Shown: piece after piece, positions 22,455 to 34,180 of the stretch | Layout: every line of letters begins with the position of its first letter | Position numbering within the stretch: the first letter of the stretch is position 1 | Assembly (NCBI GenBank): GCA_954871525.1 | Contig: OX940865.1 | Location: forward strand, 1,550,001-1,614,000 | DNA: 64,000 nt | Reading direction: 5' to 3' | Source of the DNA: Parietaria judaica | Taxonomy: Eukaryota; Streptophyta; Magnoliopsida; Rosales; Urticaceae | Program-made: the position numbers and the translations under genes | Notes under the pieces: model-generated | What the model was told of the DNA's origin: nothing | The model's database searches: none | Seen by the model: only the letters and a program-made list of their open reading frames with translations

Positions 22455-22850
22455 ATTTCCCGACCCGTAATATCGGACCGGGAAAGTTGGCCGGGCTGCA
22501 AGGCGCAGCCCAACCCGTGGCAAGGGCTGACCAGGGGCTGCCGCTGCAGCCCCAGGGTCGAAACCCTAGTTGCCACGCGCCAGGCCCGTGGCAAGGCCCA
22601 GACCAGGGCGAGGCCCAGGGCGAAACCCTTGCGGGTTGCCTTGGCGCGAAGCGCATGGGCCTCGCCCGCTGGCCTGCGGCCCACGCTGCCTGACAGAGGA
22701 ATGGGCCTGCGAGACCAACGCGAGGCGCGTGCTGCCTTGGCCTCCCCGAAGGTCTGCGCGCGACTTTTTCTAGGGTCGTGGGCCCAGGCTTAGGCCCGGA
22801 GGGCCCACGTACAATAATTTAATTATGGGTCGGAATTTTATTCCGACCCG
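22455..22850 (+). repeat. GC-rich island in the leader of element A
   Basis: About 400 bp of GC-rich sequence with repeated 'ggcccagg', 'cgtggcaagg' and 'gcgaggc' in an AT-rich leader. Open frames on both strands are compositional. It occupies the same place as 2845-3215 of element B. Confidence 0.7.
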
Positions 22851-23653
22851 CTACCCTAGGAATAATTAAATATTAATTATTATTGAAATTAAATAATTAT
22901 GAATTAAATTAATTATGTTTAATTAATTAAAAATAAAATATGGATGTTATTTATGGATAAATAACATTGACTTATTTTATATAATTCATAAAATTAAATA
23001 TGGATATTATTTAATGTTTAAATAATATTGTCTTATTTAATGTTAAAATATGGATGATAATTCTTAGGAATATATCATTGACTTATTTTTAAATTTCATA
23101 AATATTTATAGATAAGCCATGAAGTAAATTAATGATTATTCTTGTTGAATAAGAACCATTAAAATCTAATTATATTAATTCATCATAGATATAATTTGTT
23201 TTAACCTATTTTCATAACCCGTAAACATAGTGCCTATGTTTTATCATTATTAATATGTCGAATTAAGGATAGATATAATAATAAAGCGTAAATGAAAAGT
23301 GTTCATTAATAGTCGGAAAAATCTCAATCATACAATCTTGTCTGAGGAAGGGGGAATCAAAAGTGGGGCCGGTTCACCATCCACTTCTGGGTGACTGGTT
23401 AGGACCCCTGCCATCTACCTGGAGAAATGATAAACACTATAATCATTGAGGATTTCTATGAAACTACGTGTAGTAATTAATAAAGCCAAAATATAAACTT
23501 TTAATGTGTCATTAATAGAAAGTTTATAATAAGTTTTAAAAAACTTAGTTTAATATTAACAAAATTATCTTAACAAAACAATGGCAAGTATAGAATTAAT
23601 TAAAAAAAGGTCTCCATTATTACCGTCACATGGTCTGCTGACCACACCGCCTC

Positions 23654-23998
23654 GAGTCACCCTAGAGTGACCACTCCTCTTAAAGAAAGGTGTGCTTGTG
23701 GAAGGTTTGACACCGTGATAGTTCCGAAAGAATATGGGAACAGAGAAATCTTGGAAATGGACCGTGAGTCACCCTAGAGTGACCATTCCTTAAGGACAAC
23801 GTTTCCAAGAGGATCCCGAGAACCGAAAATAATGGATTAAGCTTGCACGGAAGTTGGTACTTCCCGACCGTCTATGGTGATAGTTAATAATGATAGAGAA
23901 CTGTGGTGGTTCTTATTTTGAGAATTAATTAAGTTGATGACTAAAACTTAGTTTAACCAAACTACACAGTTGATACCGCGAGTCACCTTAGAGTGACC
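23654..23998 (+). repeat. Three spaced copies of a hairpin motif in the leader
   Basis: GAGTCACCCTAGAGTGACC occurs at 23654-23672 and 23766-23784, and with one change at 23980-23998. Each can fold as GTCAC...GTGAC. Copies two and three are also followed by 'tt/gccttaagga'. Diverged versions exist in element B. Confidence 0.8.
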
Positions 23999-24179
23999 AT
24001 GCCTTAAGGACGCCAACGATGTGTACAGTCGGTAAAATTATCACGAATAGTTAAAGGGTTTGGTTAACGTTTTCCCGAGAACATGTTTGCATCATGTAAC
24101 TATTTCGAACCAATAATATTACCTAAAACATTCTACCTATAATAAAGTTTAATAATTTATTTTTTCAATGTCAGTTTAA

Positions 24180-25476
24180 AATGTCCATCCCAAATAAATA
24201 TAGAACAATCTGATGTGTATTTAATGTCAAGACAATAAATGTTCGAATAACTGATTATCTTTTGTGATTAGTTAGCATTTCCACTCGACATTACAAGGGA
24301 GTAATTCGAAAGTTCTAGAACTTTGAAAATGGCTAAAGATGAACAAAGAGAAGATAATCATTCATCCCCATGATTGGTTAAGGTTAAAACCTTTGACTGA
24401 ATTCATAATTCAGAAGACAATCATAAGTTGACTGTGTTAGTCAAAGTAATGAGATAATTATTTCAGTGGGAGCAATTCGTTTAAATATAATAAGTTGTTA
24501 TTTTCAAGAACAATATTTATTATACCCGTGACTTACGTGGAAATTAAAATGTCCACTTATATAAACAAAGTTTTATCATTATAGATAATAATGAAATTAT
24601 TATTTATGAAATGATCTAGTTGTTTACATTGATTGGTCGGTGACGTGAAATAAACGAACTCAGACCATTATGAAACAATGAATGAATAATATGGATGTGA
24701 CATCCAGAAAAAGGTTAACTATGAAAGTGATCAATCATACCTAAGGCATCTAAATTATAGTCATATTAATTTGGCTGAGATAAACAGGATGGACTAATGC
24801 GTGAACTGTTTCATCAGTTCTCTGCCTGTTTGAGAATCTTGTCCAAAGATTAAAATGACTAAAAGACCATTTTATGATAAAAAAGGTCTAAAGAGCCACA
24901 GTTCCTATAAAGCTTCTAAATACTTGGCGTATGTGGTCCATTATATAAGCTCGAAAAAGGATATGAATACTTTTATCTAATGATTGGAAAGTATTCAAGG
25001 TAATGGTATGAATGCAAAGTAAATTAGAACTTTTAAAAGCTCAAGAAATTTATTGCATGAACTGAATTTTTAATTCAGTTAATCACTTATGATTCTTCAG
25101 TTATTCTGAAGGGGTGAATCTAAACTTTCAGTTTTATGATCACCCTATAGAGAAATTAATTCTCAGATAGTCAACGTTCTCTTTTACACCAGCATAATAG
25201 GTATTCTAGAAAGAAAGCAACAAGAACCTTTAGAAATGATTAAGGGGAAGAATCATTTTACATTATTCATGGGAGTCGGACGAAACATAGTTTATGATCA
25301 TATAAGAGAGTAATTGTTTTACAAAAATAGTAATTCTTTTGGAAATATGACTATATAAACTATGAACCTCAAGATAAAACATTAATTGAGAAATTGTTAG
25401 AAGAAAAAATAATTACACAATCAACAACGCTTGTTGATAATCAAAGTACGGAAACCACAGTCCCAGGATCAGATAC
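24180..25476 (+). pseudogene. Decayed gag to integrase region of Copia A
   Basis: Around 24745-25010 mixed frames give 'HINLAEINRMD', 'FHQFSACLRIL', 'KDHFM' and 'GKYSR', the ghost of the GAG-pre-integrase HLRLGHINL motif and the integrase start seen clearly in element B. Around 25200 'QQEPLEMIKGKNHF' may be the integrase-RT linker. Upstream, gag is not readable; an ATG at 24181 is where it would start. Too many stops remain for any product. Confidence 0.65.
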
Positions 25477-25621
25477 AAGTGATACTCAGATGTAGTGGGA
25501 GGTTAATTGATAGTTAATCACACTACGAGTAATCACGTTTAGAGTTTCATTAGGAACTCTGGGAATACTCAGACGTAGTGGGAGGTTCTTATGATCGGTT
25601 AAACACTACGAGTAAACCGAG
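25476..25621 (+). repeat. Tandem duplication in the integrase-RT linker of A
   Basis: Two units hold 'actcaga(t/c)gtagtgggagg' and 'cactacgagtaa' (near 25480-25535 and 25566-25618). In one frame each encodes an L-R-(R/C)-S-G-R motif, which is common once before RT in Copia polyproteins. Here it is doubled. Confidence 0.7.
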
Positions 25622-26720
25622 TTGGTATTTGACCTAGATGTTTCAAACACTAGTGCTGAAGATCCCACAAGCTACAAGGAAGCTATGGTGGATCTTGATA
25701 AGGGAAAATGGCTGGAAGCCATGAACCAAGAAATAGAATCAATGGATTCCAATGAAGTCTGGGAACTTGTAGACCTACCTGATGGTTTCAAATACATTGG
25801 GAATATATGGGTATACAAGAGAAAGAGAGGATTGGACGGGAAGGTTGGAACTTCAAGGCTAGACTAGTGGCGAAGGGTTTTACCTAGAGAGAAGGTATGG
25901 ATTTCGATGAGACCTTCGCTCCAGTCGCTAAGTATAAGTCCATCTGGATTCTCATGGCCATTGCATGTAGTCTCAATGACGAGATTTGGCAGATGGACGT
26001 CAAAAACGCATTCTTGAATGGGTATATTGACGAGAATATCTATATGGACAACCCAGAAGGGTTCGTGCAACAGGGTCAAGAAAGGAAAGTTTGCAGATTA
26101 CTCAAGTCCATTTATGGATTGAAGCAAGATTCCAGATCCTGGAATCTAAGGTTTGATGTGACTATCAAGACCTATGGATTCATTCACAATGAAACTAAAG
26201 CCTGCATTTATAAACTCAATGATGAGTCCGTGGAAATTTGTCTTGTTGTATACGTCGACGATATTCTTCGCATTGGAAACAGTGTGAAGAGATTATCGGA
26301 CGTGAAAGCGTGGCTATCTACGCAATTCCAAATGAAAGATATGGGAGAAGCTAGTTATGTTCTTGGGATCCGTATTTTTAGGGACTGCAATAACAGGTTT
26401 CTAGCCTTGTCACAAGCCGCTTACATTGATAAGGTGCTTGAATGTTTTGCAATGACAAACTCCAAGGGCGGTAATTTACCAACCAGGCATGGAGTGTTCC
26501 TTAGCAGGAAACAGTGTCCAACTTCTCCGGAAGAGCATGACGAGATGAGGCGGCTGCCCTATGCTTCAGCAGTGGGAAGTCTGATGTATGCTATGCAGTG
26601 TACTAGGCCAGACATCTGTTACGCTGTGGGAATAGTTAGTAGATACCAATCCAACCCTGGTATGGCTCACTGGACTGCAGTAAAAAAATCTTCTCAAGTA
26701 TCTACCGAGAACAAGAAATA
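25622..26720 (+). pseudogene. Copia reverse transcriptase of element A
   Basis: First part (25622 to about 25860) reads 'EDPTSYKEAMVDLDKGKWLE' and 'VWELVDLPDGFKYIGNIWVY'. After a frame change come FKARLVAKGFT, a stop where Gln is normal, then 'FDETFAPVAKYKSIWILMAI'. Next are 'WQMDVKNAFLNGYIDENIYM', 'SIYGLKQDSRSW', and the catalytic VVYVDDILRIGN with Y-V-D-D intact. 'CTRPDICYAVGIVSRYQSNP' closes the domain. The enzyme copies element RNA into DNA. It is the best kept part of A, broken by one stop and at least two frameshifts. Confidence 0.95.
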
Positions 26721-27238
26721 ACATGTTAGTGTTTTCAGGTTCAAATATGAATCCACTTGGATACACTGACTCAAACATCATGTCTGACAAAGACGCGAGA
26801 AAGTCGACGTCAGGAGCAGTGTCCACCCTTGCTAGTGGAGCGATATTCTGGAGAAGCGTAAAGCAATCCTGTATCGCAGATTCAACAATAGAAGCTGAAT
26901 ATGTGGTTGCCTGTGAAGCAGCCAAGGAATCAGTTTAGCTAAAGAATTTCTACATGGAACTGAGTGTAGTCCCAGATGTAGATGGACCACAAACACTGTA
27001 CTGTGATAACAATGGCGCTGTGGCAAATTCTAAAGTGCCCAGAGACCATAACAAGGAAAAACATATAGAAAGGAAATACTATCTCATAAGAGAAATAGTA
27101 CGTCGTGGGGACGTGCGGGTTGTGAAAATAGCTTCGGAGGACAATCTGGCTGATCCATTTACCAGGACGTTGCCAGAGATAATATTCAGGAGGCATCTGG
27201 ATAATCTGGGCGTGAAAGACATGGGTCATCTTCTTTAG
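26721..27238 (+). pseudogene. Copia RNase H of element A
   Basis: 'GYTDSNIMSDKDARKSTSGA', 'STIEAEYVVACEAAKE', 'LYCDNNGAVANSKVPRDHNK' and 'NLADPFTRTLPEIIF' cover the RNase H domain with its acidic residues. One stop (26936) splits it. The polyprotein end 'KDMGHLL' lies just before the polypurine-like tract and the 3' LTR. A frameshift in or next to the A-run at 26681-26687 separates it from RT. Confidence 0.93.
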
Positions 27239-27251
27239 GTACAAGTGAGAG

Positions 27252-29878
27252 ATTATGTTAATCTTATTATAGTTTCTGGTAGAGTAAAATAGAATGTTTG
27301 ATTCCTTAGTTCATAAAGGATGCAATTATGTTATTATTATCACAATAGAGTCATGTGAGGAAGAATTAATAAACATAGTTAATGAACTTAAAGCGTCCGT
27401 GACGTGATTAACTGGGTGGGAGCCCATTAATTGGTAAGGTCATTAATGTGACTGAGTGTCAATCCTATTCTGGATTATGTGTGTGTCACACTCACTAGAA
27501 GTTCATTAAGTATGAAGCGTCTTCATACTGGACTGGACCTGACTTGAACTCAAGAAGTTATCATATAAGACCGTCACTGATAACTTGTAGTTGGGTCACA
27601 AATGATAATCAAATGGATATTAGTTCTAAGTCCTGAGTGATCATGAGTCCGAGCTACTGACTTCATTGTTCTTTGATTTAACCGTTAAGGAACACAAGAT
27701 ATTACCGCTGTTCCCAACACTGTTATTTTGGGAACATGATAGTCAGTAGTAAGGATGGCTTAATCATAGACATGGGCATCACACAGCTCTCTTCAGAGTC
27801 ATGATGATTCCCTTGGTTGCCAGTGGTGAGAAGTGAGAGGTACCAGTGCGAAACTTATGAATCGAAACCATAGATGGGTTACTCATAATATTACTGACTG
27901 AGTCAAGAATGAAAATGAAATGAGGGGCATTACGGTAAAAACCGCCTGCTCATGTGTGAGTCATCAAGTGAAAGGACAATAACCCGAATTTGATTGAATC
28001 AATGGACACCCTGGTTTTATAAGGGAATAATATATACCGTATCACTAAAGAGTGCAGCCTCGGGTCTATAGTGGAATCACTTCGAGGTTTGACTAACAAC
28101 TAGCAGTTCGTTGGAGCTTAAGTGATACGGGTCCATGGTCTCCAGGATAGCTCCGTAACCGATGATACGTACGTGATTAAAATACATTCGGGATAATGTT
28201 TAATCATTTGGCTCGACTTATAAAACTGAAAATTCTGTGTCAGACGTCAGATAGTTTTATCGTCAACGTGGCAAAAGTATCATATTTTGGTACACGGAAT
28301 TAACTGATAAAAAGAAAATTAGAATTTTTATTTTCTAACAGAACCATGCTGTTGTAAATTAAATTCCAAACAACTTTGCTTTTTAAACCAAGTCATTCAG
28401 ACTTACGGTTTATGATTTATATATTTTATAAGTTTTTGTTCGGTACGATAAACTATGAAATTAAATCACATGTCACAAATTTAAATGATGGTGTGGCACC
28501 ATGAAATTTAATGTGTGATATTGAGATCAGGTCTTCTTAATAAATTATTAATAATTAATAGATTTATACTAATAAATAAAAAATATATTTATATATATTA
28601 TATGTGTAAATCGTTCATTGAGCAGCAAGGAAAGTGCAACCACTTCACACGCATTTGACTTGGTTTAAAATTTTAATATTTGCGACATAAGTATCTAATG
28701 TTAGGTATTTTAGCATAACCCTGAAATCAATTTAATCCATTGGATCGGAAATGATTTCATATCAACCGTTGGATTAAGATAATTGATTTTTGACCTAACC
28801 CTAATTTGAAAATAGTAGCTTGGTGACCAAGGTTAGGGTTTTTCGAATTTGACCAAATTAATTATATCCGTTGGATCGGTTTAAGATTTAATATTTACCG
28901 GCGGATTGGAAATTAATTAATATATAATAATTAATAATTTTCAAAATTATTATTATTATTATATATATATATATTTTGAAATTATATTTAAATAAGTAGA
29001 TAAGATTGGTTTTTGATTTTACCAAGTCTTTCTTATTTAAATAAATCCCTAATTAATTATATTCATTGGATTTAGCTGAGATTGAATCTAAACCTTTGGA
29101 TTAGGATAATTAATTATATTTAATAATTATTTTCGAAATGAAATATATATATATATATATATATATATATTCGAATTATATTTAAATAAGAGGATAAGAT
29201 TGGTTTTTGATTTTACCAAGTCATTCTTATTGAATTAAATCCCTGATTATTTATATCCATTGGATTTAGATGAGATTGAATCTAAACCTTTGGATTAAGA
29301 TGATTAATTATATTTAATGTATATAAATTCGAAATATGGGAGTGAATTTCTCAAATTCGGTTACTGGCTAAGGCTATAAATAAGAAGCTCATTCTACACA
29401 TTTTACACACCTTCCCCAGAGCAAAAACTCAAGCTCTCCCTCTCTCTCTAGGGTCTGCGAGTTTTCTGCTTCTGATCTTTCTACTGTTTCGGCTTAGGAG
29501 ATATTTTCTCCGGTAGCTTTAAAAGAACCGTAAGTTAAATTTTACGACGGAGTCCTGCTGGCGAAGCCCACGCTTCGGTACAAAGAATCCATGAGAATTT
29601 CCCGGAAGATCACGGGAATTTCTCTCAGCACCGGCGGAGCCCTGCCCAAGTCAGAACGCGCAGCCGGAATCGTCAGTTGAGGTACGGCCTTATGCATTGG
29701 GTTAATAAATGCAACCATTTACTGCTTTCTATTTATTTCCTATATGGATTCTTTTGTACCGAAGCGTCGGTCAGGTAACAAGATTTCCGCTTTAAAATGA
29801 ATTTTTAAATGTTACTGGGACGCCTCGGAGGCTATTATCGTGGTAAGGAAGTTGGACTGATACCGCCGATTTCCAACA
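27252..29878 (+). repeat. 3' LTR of Copia A, lacking its first ~85 bp
   Basis: Homology with the 5' LTR starts at 'attatgttaatcttattata'; the TGTTGGACATACG start is missing and 'gagat' of the polypurine region joins directly to this point. The end CCAACA is at 29878. A module at about 28910-29320, including (AT)n at 29142-29170, is present twice where the 5' LTR has it once, so it is longer despite the 5' loss. Confidence 0.9.
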
Positions 29879-30339
29879 GATACCAGCGATCATCATGGTT
29901 ACTACCTACTTGGATACATGATGTATGATACCGACGAAGATCATAACATTTGCCGATAAATCGAAGGAAGCATAAAATAGCTTACCCGAACTATCCGAGG
30001 AAGGGAAAACTATGATAATAACGACGGTCATGATTATTACCTACTTAGATACGGAGATATATAATACTCATAAGAATAATAATGTGCGTCGATAAATCGA
30101 GGGAAATACCAGCTTGGTTATCCAAAACAGGGTCCAATAAACACTTCTCAAAGAGAGTTTTGTCGACAAGAGTTTCTTCTATAAAAGTTTATTGAATGCT
30201 GCCACGCATTACATGGTCTCAGATTAAATTTAAAATATACATTCTCTTTCCCAACATCTTAGCTCTCTCGGATTGATAGTACACAATTTGATAAAGTATT
30301 TTAAAAAGTATTTCATACTTAATAAAATAGGGGACTATT
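29879..30339. other. Continuation of the tandem array, then AT-rich DNA of element S
   Basis: Units 'gataccgacgaagatcataa' and 'aataccagcttggttatcca' continue the array seen at 19235-19734. 30140-30330 is AT-rich and ends in the polypurine tract of S. Confidence 0.6.
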
Positions 30340-31308
30340 TATTGAAGTACAATTTCATCCATTTATAATTAGTATAAATGGACAAATCTTTTTCCATTAA
30401 TTCTTGATAAAACCCAATGGGCTTAGCATAGTATTAAAAATATATTTAACGTTTCTGGTCCAACATGAGTTGAGGCATTTTGCACGCCCAACTTACTTTA
30501 AAGATGTCAACAATTCTTGCCGCTTTTACACATAGTCTATATATATTGCCTCAGCCACAAAGTTATAATGGGGAATCTTGAATATCAGGTAAACGGTCAT
30601 GAATTCATTGTCTCAAGCTTCCATTTGATATATTGAATGTGCAAATCTGACACAGGAGCAAGAAGTTATGGCTTCACGAAGATAGCATGCTAAATCTGGT
30701 TGCCCGAGGGACGAGATGGTCGCGCGAGCGTCGAGGCCATCGTCCAAATGACGAGTCTGGACGCAAACAATACCTAATACACTAAATGACTAAATACAGG
30801 CTCATTCAAGCACCTTACAACACATAATTGATGATACGTCCATAAGTGGCACGATTCAAGGAACATTTTAGCTTAAGGAAAGGAATTGAAGGCAAAATCA
30901 AAGGCTCATTTATGCCGCGCGTTGAAGATAAATATTCAAATATGAAGGCTATAAAGAGAAAGCTTCTACATCATATTTTGAGGCTGGCTCCGACTCCTAT
31001 TTTGGGCTGGACTTAGCTTAGAGAATCACTTACTGTATGGCAAAATACTTATTATTTTCACACGTTCATGTAATTGTTTGTATCTTCTACCACCAAAACT
31101 ATAAATAATATAACATAGGACGTAGCCATCGCGGTAACGGGGTGAACCTCGTTAAAAAAATGATCATTTTCTCTTTTCTTTCTCCGTCACACGTATTTTT
31201 CAACGTGATCTAATTTTAACGGAAAGACCCAAGCTCTAAGGTAATCTAAACTCGGAATTACGACGCCCATTACTCTGTAACTGCGGAGGCCGATTTTCGA
31301 CCTCAACA
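30340..31308 (+). repeat. Right LTR of element S
   Basis: About 969 bp. It starts as TATTGAAGTAC (TG mutated to TA) and ends CTCAACA at 31308, followed by the 5-bp target copy ATTAC. A TATA-like 'ggctataaagag' occurs near 30944-30955. Confidence 0.8.
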
Positions 31309-32110
31309 ATTACTACTAGTTCTTCACTACAACCCTAAACAAGTAATATTTATTTGGTTCTTCGTAAGTACTTCATCATTCCATTCAAAACAATCTACTA
31401 TTTCAAAAAAGGATTGTACTTAAATCTACTAGTCATGCTTGAAGAGAATGACATGTCTAGTCGAGTACATCTCCTTGCATACATAACTGAAACAAGGATT
31501 GTACTTATATCTACTAGTCATGCTTAAATAGAATGACATGTTTGGTCAAGTACATCTCCTTGCATACATAACAAACCTGATAGTTAAGTCATTAGGTACC
31601 TTGCGCATATTTGCTTTCTCATGCACTATAACAGGGAAATGATTTCTGGAAAGCAGTAGTATGCTATGGTTACTTGGAATAAACCCTTTCTTGGACATTC
31701 TCATGTTAAACCTTTTTAAAACTTTGTCTATACATGTACTCTGAGTTAATCCAAAAATCCATTTAGATCTATCTCTATAGATATTTACACGTAGCACGTA
31801 GGTGGCTACACCTAAATCTTTCAGTGAGAAACAGATCCCTAACCATTTCTTCACTATCTGAGGGACCGGAATTTCATTTCCAAATAGCAGTATATCATCA
31901 AAATACAATACTAAGAATACGAATGTGGTATCACTAAACTTTATGTACACATAAGACTTATCATCTTTCCTTATAAAACAAGTTATGGCTACATTGAAAC
32001 GATGATTCCAACTCCTTATCTTTCCGATGACATGTTCAACTTACCCACCTTTGTAGAATTCTTAGGATCAATATATTTTTAAGGTTGAGAACTACTTCTT
32101 CAACTTACAC
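31309..32110 (-). pseudogene. Copia X reverse transcriptase remnant (upstream part of split pol)
   Basis: The best frame (31546-31950) has LVLYFDDILLFGNE, where the catalytic Y-V-D-D is Y-F-D-D with both aspartates kept. Then come 'FSLKDLGVATYVLRVNIYRD' and 'STCIDKVLKRFNM', typical of Copia RT. Before it, 'SWNHRFNVAITCFIRKDD' belongs to the same domain. After it, 'MSFYLSMTSRYKYNPC' and 'KYLRRTK' lead to 'EELVV', where the frame meets the right end of element S. An 85-bp tandem duplication (31409-31571) repeats the 'SMTSRY' part. Confidence 0.88.
31409..31571. repeat. 85-bp tandem duplication in Copia X RT
   Basis: Two units start 'aaggattgtactt' at 31409 and 31494 and differ at only a few positions over 78 bases. 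The duplication is inside coding sequence and is a local event in the fossil. Confidence 0.9.
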
Positions 32111-32157
32111 ACCTGTATGGCATTCTTATAATTAATACACTCACCATGTCGTGTCTG

Positions 32158-33360
32158 TTAGAACATATTTTGATATATGCCCTCTATTTATATGTTAATC
32201 CTACTTCTTTTATGTCTTTTGTCATTATACTTTTAAAGAATATGTTCTATTAATGAGAATCATATATAGTTATCTCTCCGATAATATCAAAATTGAATGT
32301 TTCGTCGCTAGTTAACGCACGTTTGCGATTGTGCCTTGTTATTACACTAAGCTTGTGAGAAGGTATAACAAGAACCAAACAAAGAACTTAAACTAATATA
32401 AGTTTATATTAGGAAGTGCATCTAATCGAGAACAACTTTTAATGGAAATCAATCACATATTTTTGTGGTGATCTATTACCGGATCACAGTATTAGTCCTG
32501 TGTAGGATTAACATATTAGGGAGTGATTCATACTAAACAAACTACACTTAATAAAAATCATCACATAAAGTATGTCACTGATGAAAATAAGATAAAGTCA
32601 TAATGATGATATGATGGAATCGGTTTATGTCATGAACTTATACGGTTTAACTTACATGGTCTTCAATTTAATGTGTTAAAATTAAAAGTGTAATCCCAAT
32701 GCCATCATTTTGGGATCAAACAGTTGACGGAGATTGGTTGCATGAATGCAAATATGGATAATAAGTTTATGATTTCCTTATTATGATTCGTGTGAAGTAA
32801 ATAAATACTCACACGTAGCTCAATGACTTCATAACGTGTTCAGTGACTAGTTTAAAATAGTCATAGATTAAGGTGATGTGACTAAAAGGGCAGTACGCTA
32901 GGTTACCTTTTGATGACAATCATAAAAATACAAAAACCTAAAAGATATAATTATCACGTACTAAAGAGTACAACTTCGAGCTATACTGGAATGTTATTGA
33001 AGTTGGTAAAAGTTCTCCAGTACCACTAAAGCTTGAAGTACGTATGTCCATTATGCCTCTTTGTAACTCCATAAGAATGACATCGCATTTAATATGTTTA
33101 TTAAACATAAAATAGAAACAACTAGACTTGTTTTATGACATTTGTAACAAAATATCAAAATACTCTTAAATTTGCAAAAGCACCAAAGTTTAGTAAAATA
33201 TAAGAGTTGTAAAAGTATGAATGAAATTATTTCTTGGAAACATCACGAGTTGTGGGAAATTAAATTATTATGAATTTATCTATTTGAATCGTGTCATTCA
33301 AATACACGGTTTGAGATTTATGGTAATTACAACTTTTAAACTAGGGGTCAAAATGTCATA
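32158..33360 (+). repeat. LTR fragment of a second Copia family, copy 1
   Basis: Starts TGTTAGAACATATTTTG with 'atatatgccctc' and matches 41621-42160 (same start, 'ggtgatctattaccgg', 'cccaatgc/acttt..attttgggatc'). Its right end is overrun by the hAT-like terminus near 33358. Confidence 0.7.
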
Positions 33361-33430
33361 GAGGTGTCAAGTGGGCCGGGGTGGGCCAACCCGGCCCACA
33401 ACTCGTTAAACCCGCATGTTGAACCAGCTA
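33358..33430 (+). mobile_element. hAT-like terminal fragment
   Basis: 'TAGAGGTGTCAAGTGGGCC' followed by 'gggtgggccaacccggcc' resembles plant hAT termini of the type TAGGGGTGTCAA plus GGCC-rich repeats. The other end was not found. Confidence 0.45.
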
Positions 33431-34180
33431 ATGTATTTTTTTCCTTTAAGATTTTTCTGGCAAACTTAATGGCTACTGAATTTCAGTCTCCATATCTTCC
33501 ATCATTATTAGAAATGGCGCAAAATTATTGGGGACTGATATCCAGTCTCTGTTATGTGGTACTAGTAATAACTAAGGACTTATTAGTGGGGACCGATTTC
33601 CAGTCTCTATACTAGCGAATGAACACATTTGGGAGTAAAAATTAATTGATAATAATTCAAATATCTATCTAGTTTGGGACCAAGCTTCATTCGTTATAGA
33701 TATTTTGTAGGGGAAAAGATCAATGACTGGTTTTCAGTCTCCCTTTATTTTGCACTAATCAAGGAACTTATTGGAAACTAAAACTTAGTTTTCAAAGTAT
33801 TTCGTATATTAATTTTTTTGGAACTTGTCTTCTGTGTTTAATACATTTCGTTTAGATAATGATCAAGGACTGAATATCACTCTCTAATAATTCGGCGCCA
33901 AATTATGCATTTTAAAATCTATCTATAACTGATGTTTAGTCTCTGAAATAATTTATCGAAAAAGAATTAGGGATTGGTATTCAGTCTTCAATAAACAAAG
34001 AATATTCAAACATGAAACATATTAGAGACTAATATTTAGTATCAATTGGATTGGGCGTGCGGATTAGTTGAAGACTGATTTTAGTGTCTGAACTTCAATT
34101 CTTGTAAAGGCCATATTCAAAATTCATGTTATGCTACCTTTTATATTGAACAATACGATCAAAGATTATTTTTTGGGTCT

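Larger units (their letters stand above)
19735..29878 (+). mobile_element. Ty1/Copia LTR retrotransposon A, both LTRs present (10.1 kb)
   Basis: 5' LTR 19735-22312, primer-binding site at 22315, leader with a GC island and three hairpin motifs, a badly decayed gag-to-integrase region, readable reverse transcriptase and RNase H, polypurine-like 'acaagtgaga', and 3' LTR to 29878. It is the same family as element B. It sits inside element S, so it is the youngest layer of this nest. The LTRs look very similar but differ in length and in one duplicated module. No perfect 5-bp target duplication was seen (left flank GCGAT, right flank GATAC). It cannot encode an active polyprotein. Confidence 0.93.
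12581..31308 (+). mobile_element. Gypsy-like LTR element S, nested in Copia X and host of Copia A
   Basis: Related repeats stand at both ends: 12581-13345 and 30340-31308. Left end TGTCGAAATACG, right end CGACCTCAACA. The 5-bp flanks are TTTAC (12576-12580) and ATTAC (31309-31313), one mismatch, and removing S rejoins the Copia X codons E-E-L-V-V and V-N-G-Y. A polypurine tract 'ataggggac' just left of 30340 sets plus orientation. The right end resembles remembered Tat-lineage Gypsy LTR ends. Inside lie a foreign gag-protease block, a promoter-like segment, AT-rich DNA and the 10.1-kb Copia A. No pol of S is recognised. Confidence 0.8.

Noticed and set aside
19730..29883. Target-site duplication for Copia A
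   Set aside because: Flanks GCGAT and GATAC do not match as a 5-bp duplication; only GAT is shared, which is not convincing.
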